A program made the position numbers and the translations under genes. From Kalaharituber pfeilii (Eukaryota > Ascomycota > Pezizomycetes > Pezizales > Pezizaceae), in contig WHUZ01000329.1 of assembly GCA_015179045.1 (NCBI GenBank), positions 1 through 11,658 on the forward strand: a DNA stretch of 11,658 nucleotides, read 5' to 3'. Each line of letters begins with the position of its first letter. Within the stretch, counting starts at the first letter, position 1. Shown piece after piece: positions 8,926 through 11,658 of this stretch. Below the pieces are notes generated by a model that was not told the DNA's origin, ran no database searches, and worked only from the letters and a program-made list of their open reading frames with translations.

Positions 8926-9133
8926 TATATAAATATTTCATGCGCTTGTTGATTAAGCTCTCAATTCAAATTGCTATGAATATAGCACTTATTTAGAAAG
9001 TATTAGAATAGCTTCAATGAGCGAGTATTTGTTATAACCAGAAAGAGAAGTAAATGTCATAGAAGAAAGGAACAAATAATATAAAAGTAGGAGGAATAAA
9101 GAAGGCAGATAATAAAGAAATAGAAAACGTCAG

Positions 9134-9134
<1 letters not shown>

Positions 9135-9164
<30 letters not shown>

Positions 9165-9172
9165 AAATAAAT
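9135..9172. repeat. A-rich microsatellite, (AAAAAT)n
   Basis: About four units of AAAAAT are followed by a longer A run and AAAT. It is a simple repeat in an otherwise gene-free interval (8926-9578) where I see only AT-rich sequence and weak purine-rich tracts. Confidence 0.85.
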
Positions 9173-9916
9173 ATAGATAACAAATTCAAATTTAAAGACA
9201 TTCTATTCAAGTCAGTCAAACTATACATAGTGTTCGACAGCTTTTAACATACAGCCACAATTCTACTACAGAACTGGTAATTACATAAATTACATAGAAA
9301 AAACTTACTTTTAGTAGTAGGTCAAAGTGAGAATATAGGGGAAAATAGTGAAAGGGAATAAAAAAGAAAGATAAAAATAATAAATTCTAAATTCAAGATA
9401 TTCAATATGAAATAACTCAGCTAGTTGCTAAGCTTATCTGCAGTGTCGGACCCCTCCTATGTAATATTTCCTTTACTCTAAACTAATTATAGAGTAATTC
9501 ATAACAGTCTATCCCATACATTTCATTTAATACAAATTAATGAGTGTAAAACTAAAAAACTAATAAGAAACAACTTACTATATGATCTCAAACAACTTTC
9601 TTTTCCCACTTTAAGTAGTTGACTGTAGCAATTCTAGCTGCTGTTCCTACAGCTTCTTAAGTATTATCATTATATAGTTGAGATTTAAATTCTGCCTTTC
9701 CCACCTCTCTACTAGCTCGAGCCAAGACCCAATAGATATCGGAGTTCTCTACTAGATTCTCATATATATTACTCTCAATATCATATTTGTCCTTGTTAAA
9801 ATACTCGATTTCTTCAGGATCTAGTGTGTCTTTATGGGTGGCCACATTAAGTACTACCAAGAGATAGACAAGCTTATAATTAGTACTCTCGAGAAGTGCC
9901 TTCAGTTCAATATCAG

Positions 9917-10136
9917 TGTCACGGCTTGGCGTGCCATGGCGGCAGAGGGAAGCTGATTACTAGTACATGTGGATGTCTAAGGGAGCCAAGATCCTTGACT
10001 ACATGCGCAAACGTAAGCAAGTCGCTGACCAGCCCGTACGGATACTTCTATATATACCGACCGCACTACCGGGTGGTACCGGTAGTTCTACCTTTTGGTG
10101 CAATGGTTTGCAAACGGTCGGTTGCAATCCGTAACA
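9917..10136 (+). repeat. TRIM 5' LTR (220 bp)
   Basis: It is aligned base for base without gaps to the right copy, with 11 differences of which ten are transitions. It contains TATATATA at 10049-10056 as a possible core promoter and the 10-bp palindrome GTTTGCAAAC near its end. Several changes here turn CG into CA or TG relative to the right copy. Confidence 0.93.
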
Positions 10137-10143
10137 GTACTAC

Positions 10144-10156
10144 TGGTCGGGTCGCC
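10144..10156 (+). promoter_or_regulatory. Candidate primer-binding site of the TRIM
   Basis: TGGTCGGGTCGCC begins seven bases after the left LTR. It starts with TGG, as expected for a site pairing with the CCA end of a tRNA, and GGTTCAAACC just beyond resembles a T-arm. The T-arm spacing does not fit a standard tRNA exactly, so the primer is not identified. Confidence 0.35.
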
Positions 10157-10344
10157 GGTTCAAACCTTGCCTGTAGCGAACGTCAGATACTGCAGGTGAC
10201 CTTTGAATTTGATAAGCGGCTTACAGTCACATGCTGGTTGCTGGTTATAAAGTAGTGTGGTGGTGGCACATGAAATTGAAGCTCTAAGGCGGTAACGGGT
10301 GACTGGGGGTTAATATATAGAGAGTCCGGGACGTACTCTGCCTG

Positions 10345-10355
10345 CGGGGGAGTAA
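10345..10355 (+). promoter_or_regulatory. Candidate polypurine tract of the TRIM
   Basis: CGGGGGAGTAA abuts the start of the right LTR. A purine run in this position primes plus-strand DNA synthesis in LTR retrotransposons and sets the element's orientation. Confidence 0.55.
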
Positions 10356-10575
10356 TGTCATGGCTTGGCGTGCCATGGCGGCAGAGGGAAGCTGATTACG
10401 AGTACGTGTGGACGTCTAAGGGAGCCAAGATCCTTGACCACGTGCGCAAACGTAAGCGAGTCGCTGACCAGCCCGTACGGATACTTCTATATATACCGAC
10501 CGCACTACCGGGTGGTATTGGTAGTTCTACCTTTTGGTGCAACGGTTTGCAAACGGTCGGTTGCAATTCGTAACA
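10356..10575 (+). repeat. TRIM 3' LTR (220 bp)
   Basis: This is the right copy of the repeat, starting TGTCATGG and ending TTCGTAACA, followed by the target duplicate ATCAG. TATATATA is at 10488-10495. Its start forms a short hairpin, CATGGC and GCCATG around TTGGCGT, which is imperfect in the left copy. Confidence 0.93.
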
Positions 10576-10704
10576 ATCAGAAAGTAGATGTATAATATTA
10601 GTTTCCAGTACACTTGTATTCATATAGGACTTTGTAGTTGCCTCATAGATAGCTTGGGGAAACCTTCCTGCCAGGACCTACTTTCGAATTGCAGTAACTA
10701 CCTC

Positions 10705-10796
10705 CTACAAACTCCATATTTTTAGGGTAAAAATAACTTTTGTGGGATAGATTTCCCACTGGAGTGCATTGTTACTACCCAAATAATACTCCTTAC
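10705..10796 (-). other. Intron 1 of gene A (92 bp)
   Basis: The donor GTAAGG follows CTC GAG and the acceptor TTTGTAG precedes GAG GTA GTT. Removal joins two open segments in phase 0 (NLE to EVVTAIRK). Other acceptors upstream are possible. Confidence 0.5.
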
Positions 10797-11226
10797 CTCG
10801 AGATTACAGATATAGACTTTCATTAGAGCCTTCTTTCCAATATCTAATAATTCTTCCCTGACACTATTGAGTATATCACTAGTAGCAATAGTATTATCTT
10901 ACTGCTGTTCAGCAATGGTAAGTCATAGCTTTTATTTGGTCTTCCATCTTTTCTTACATAGATACATCAATGAGAAGGGTTTTGAATGCTTCATATGTTT
11001 AGTCATTATTGCATACCAAGAGAGTTTTAGCAGATCTTTTGAATTTAACTATTCTCTTGGCTTCGTCTTACAATTTCTTCTATTTATCTTCCTCTACTTG
11101 TCACTTATTATAATAGTTTTTTAGGGCAGCACTCCATGTACTATATTCTGCATCCATATCTCTCCATTCCAATAGTACCTTGGTGTTGGATATTTTAGTC
11201 TTTTTGGTAACTATTTTTTCTGCCAT

Positions 11227-11658
11227 ATGGGGTCAGGAAACTGATATACTAGATATTTAGCCCTCTTTTAGGAATAACTCAAAGGAGTGATTACCTCTAT
11301 TGCACAATATAAATGCCATAAATAAAAATTGAAGTACTATCATACTTAAAGTCAAATTATATACCTAAAGTCCTTTTCGAAAGTTATCGCAAAACCTAAA
11401 ATAAGGGTAGTTTGGTTCTAATATGCACTTGAGAATTGCCTTGTAGGTCAATAAAACAACTAATTGTTTGCTTGTTTTAGAGTATACAAAAATATGGATT
11501 CTGGTAATGTTTATCTTAAATTTTTATAGCTATTTTAAATATATAGAACAAAGTAATAACTCTATCTATTTCATAAACCCTAGACTATCATGGCCATTTA
11601 CCTAAATTAATGATCTATATCTAATATTCTGATATAAGAACTATATGAATCTTGATCT
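11227..11658. other. AT-rich upstream region of gene A, no gene recognised
   Basis: No open frame or RNA gene is evident. On the minus strand an in-frame TGA stands two codons before the gene A ATG, which supports that start. The sequence is AT-rich and presumably held the gene A promoter, but no TATA box can be singled out with confidence. Confidence 0.5.

Larger units (their letters stand above)
9917..10575 (+). mobile_element. TRIM-type miniature LTR retrotransposon (659 bp)
   Basis: Two direct repeats of exactly 220 bp (9917-10136 and 10356-10575) enclose 219 bp with no coding capacity. The element begins TGTCACGG and ends CCGTAACA, a near-perfect inverted end pair with TG...CA termini. 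ATCAG stands directly before (9912-9916) and directly after (10576-10580), a 5-bp target-site duplication typical of LTR retrotransposon integration. A purine tract precedes the right repeat and a possible primer site follows the left one, so the element reads left to right. Lacking gag and pol it would need enzymes from another element. It is visibly GC-richer than its surroundings. Confidence 0.93.
9579..11226 (-). pseudogene. Gene A: RIP-decayed spliced gene, family not recognised, split by a TRIM
   Basis: The minus-strand coding sequence starts at ATG 11226 (MAEKIVTKKTKISNTKVLLE). Exon 1 runs 11226-10797 with one frameshift near 10915 and several stops at probable Gln/Trp/Arg codons. A 92-bp intron follows. 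Exon 2 runs 10704-9579 and is interrupted by the element at 9917-10575. Without the element and one target-site copy, exon 2 is 462 bp, exactly 154 codons, with only three stops. A GTAAGT donor at 9578 ends exon 2; the last exon (within about 9400-9520) cannot be settled because two frames are possible. The protein is Lys/Glu-rich and probably helical, with segments such as WRDMDAEYSTWSAALKNYY and YENLVENSDIYWVLARASRE. I recognise no family. Same strand and same mutation style as gene B suggest a common origin. Confidence 0.6.

Noticed and set aside
9165..9450. Possible diverged direct repeat between about 9165-9240 and 9368-9450 (AAATTC, ATTCAA, CAGTGT-like blocks)
   Set aside because: The similarity is mostly shared AT-rich words, and the alignment needs too many gaps to be convincing by eye.
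9444..9505. TGTCGGACCCC...ATAACA on the + strand as a solo LTR
   Set aside because: Only 62 bp between the ends, with no inverted match to TGTCGGACCCC at the right end and no target duplication.
9896..10595. Open frames of 72 to 119 codons on the + strand and one on the minus strand over the TRIM
   Set aside because: They repeat in both LTRs, run across LTR borders and show no protein family character. They are by-products of the GC-richer element.
10867..11124. 85-codon hydrophobic + strand open frame
   Set aside because: It is antisense to gene A exon 1. The hydrophobicity is the complement of a Lys/Glu-rich coding strand.
1..11658. CRISPR array, tRNA, rRNA or bacterial operon features
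   Set aside because: No regularly spaced repeats, no tRNA or rRNA signature, and the content (LTR elements, spliced genes) is eukaryotic.

Overview
The window looks like repeat-rich, AT-rich nuclear DNA from a filamentous fungus, most likely an ascomycete. Three things suggest this: a Ty3/gypsy retrotransposon of fungal type; C-to-T and G-to-A damage on both strands, much of it explained by CpA to TpA changes (the mark of repeat-induced point mutation, RIP); and decayed spliced genes with introns of about 50 bp carrying GTAAGT donors and CTAAC-type branch sites. No intact protein-coding gene is visible. The long open frames on the + strand opposite the retrotransposon are shadows of its minus-strand coding sequence.

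Layout. (1) Positions 1-5396 are a minus-strand Ty3/gypsy element cut by the left edge. Reading in its own direction: a 306-bp LTR (5091-5396), gag (about 4987-2760), aspartic protease, reverse transcriptase, RNase H and an incomplete integrase (order PR-RT-RH-IN, hence Ty3/gypsy and not Ty1/copia). It carries many stops, several frameshifts and key-residue losses and cannot encode a working polyprotein. (2) 5397-7138 is AT-rich with no convincing gene. It holds a 128-bp element with perfect 13-bp terminal inverted repeats (6551-6678) and a purine-rich tract. (3) 7139-8558 is a decayed four-exon minus-strand gene ('gene B') of unrecognised family. (4) 8559-9578 holds its presumed promoter, a degenerate 65-bp tandem repeat and an A-rich microsatellite. 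(5) 9579-11226 is a second decayed, spliced minus-strand gene ('gene A'), also of unrecognised family, interrupted by a 659-bp non-coding LTR element of TRIM type (9917-10575) with 220-bp LTRs and a perfect 5-bp target-site duplication. (6) 11227-11658 is AT-rich upstream sequence.

History that can be read: the Ty3 element and genes A and B decayed by RIP-like mutation, which implies that genes A and B were multicopy. The TRIM is GC-richer, its two LTRs differ at only 11 of 220 positions, and removing it with one target-site copy rejoins gene A in frame, so it is the younger event. I found no evidence for an active novel system. The most unusual items are the TRIM and the two unrecognised RIP-damaged genes.
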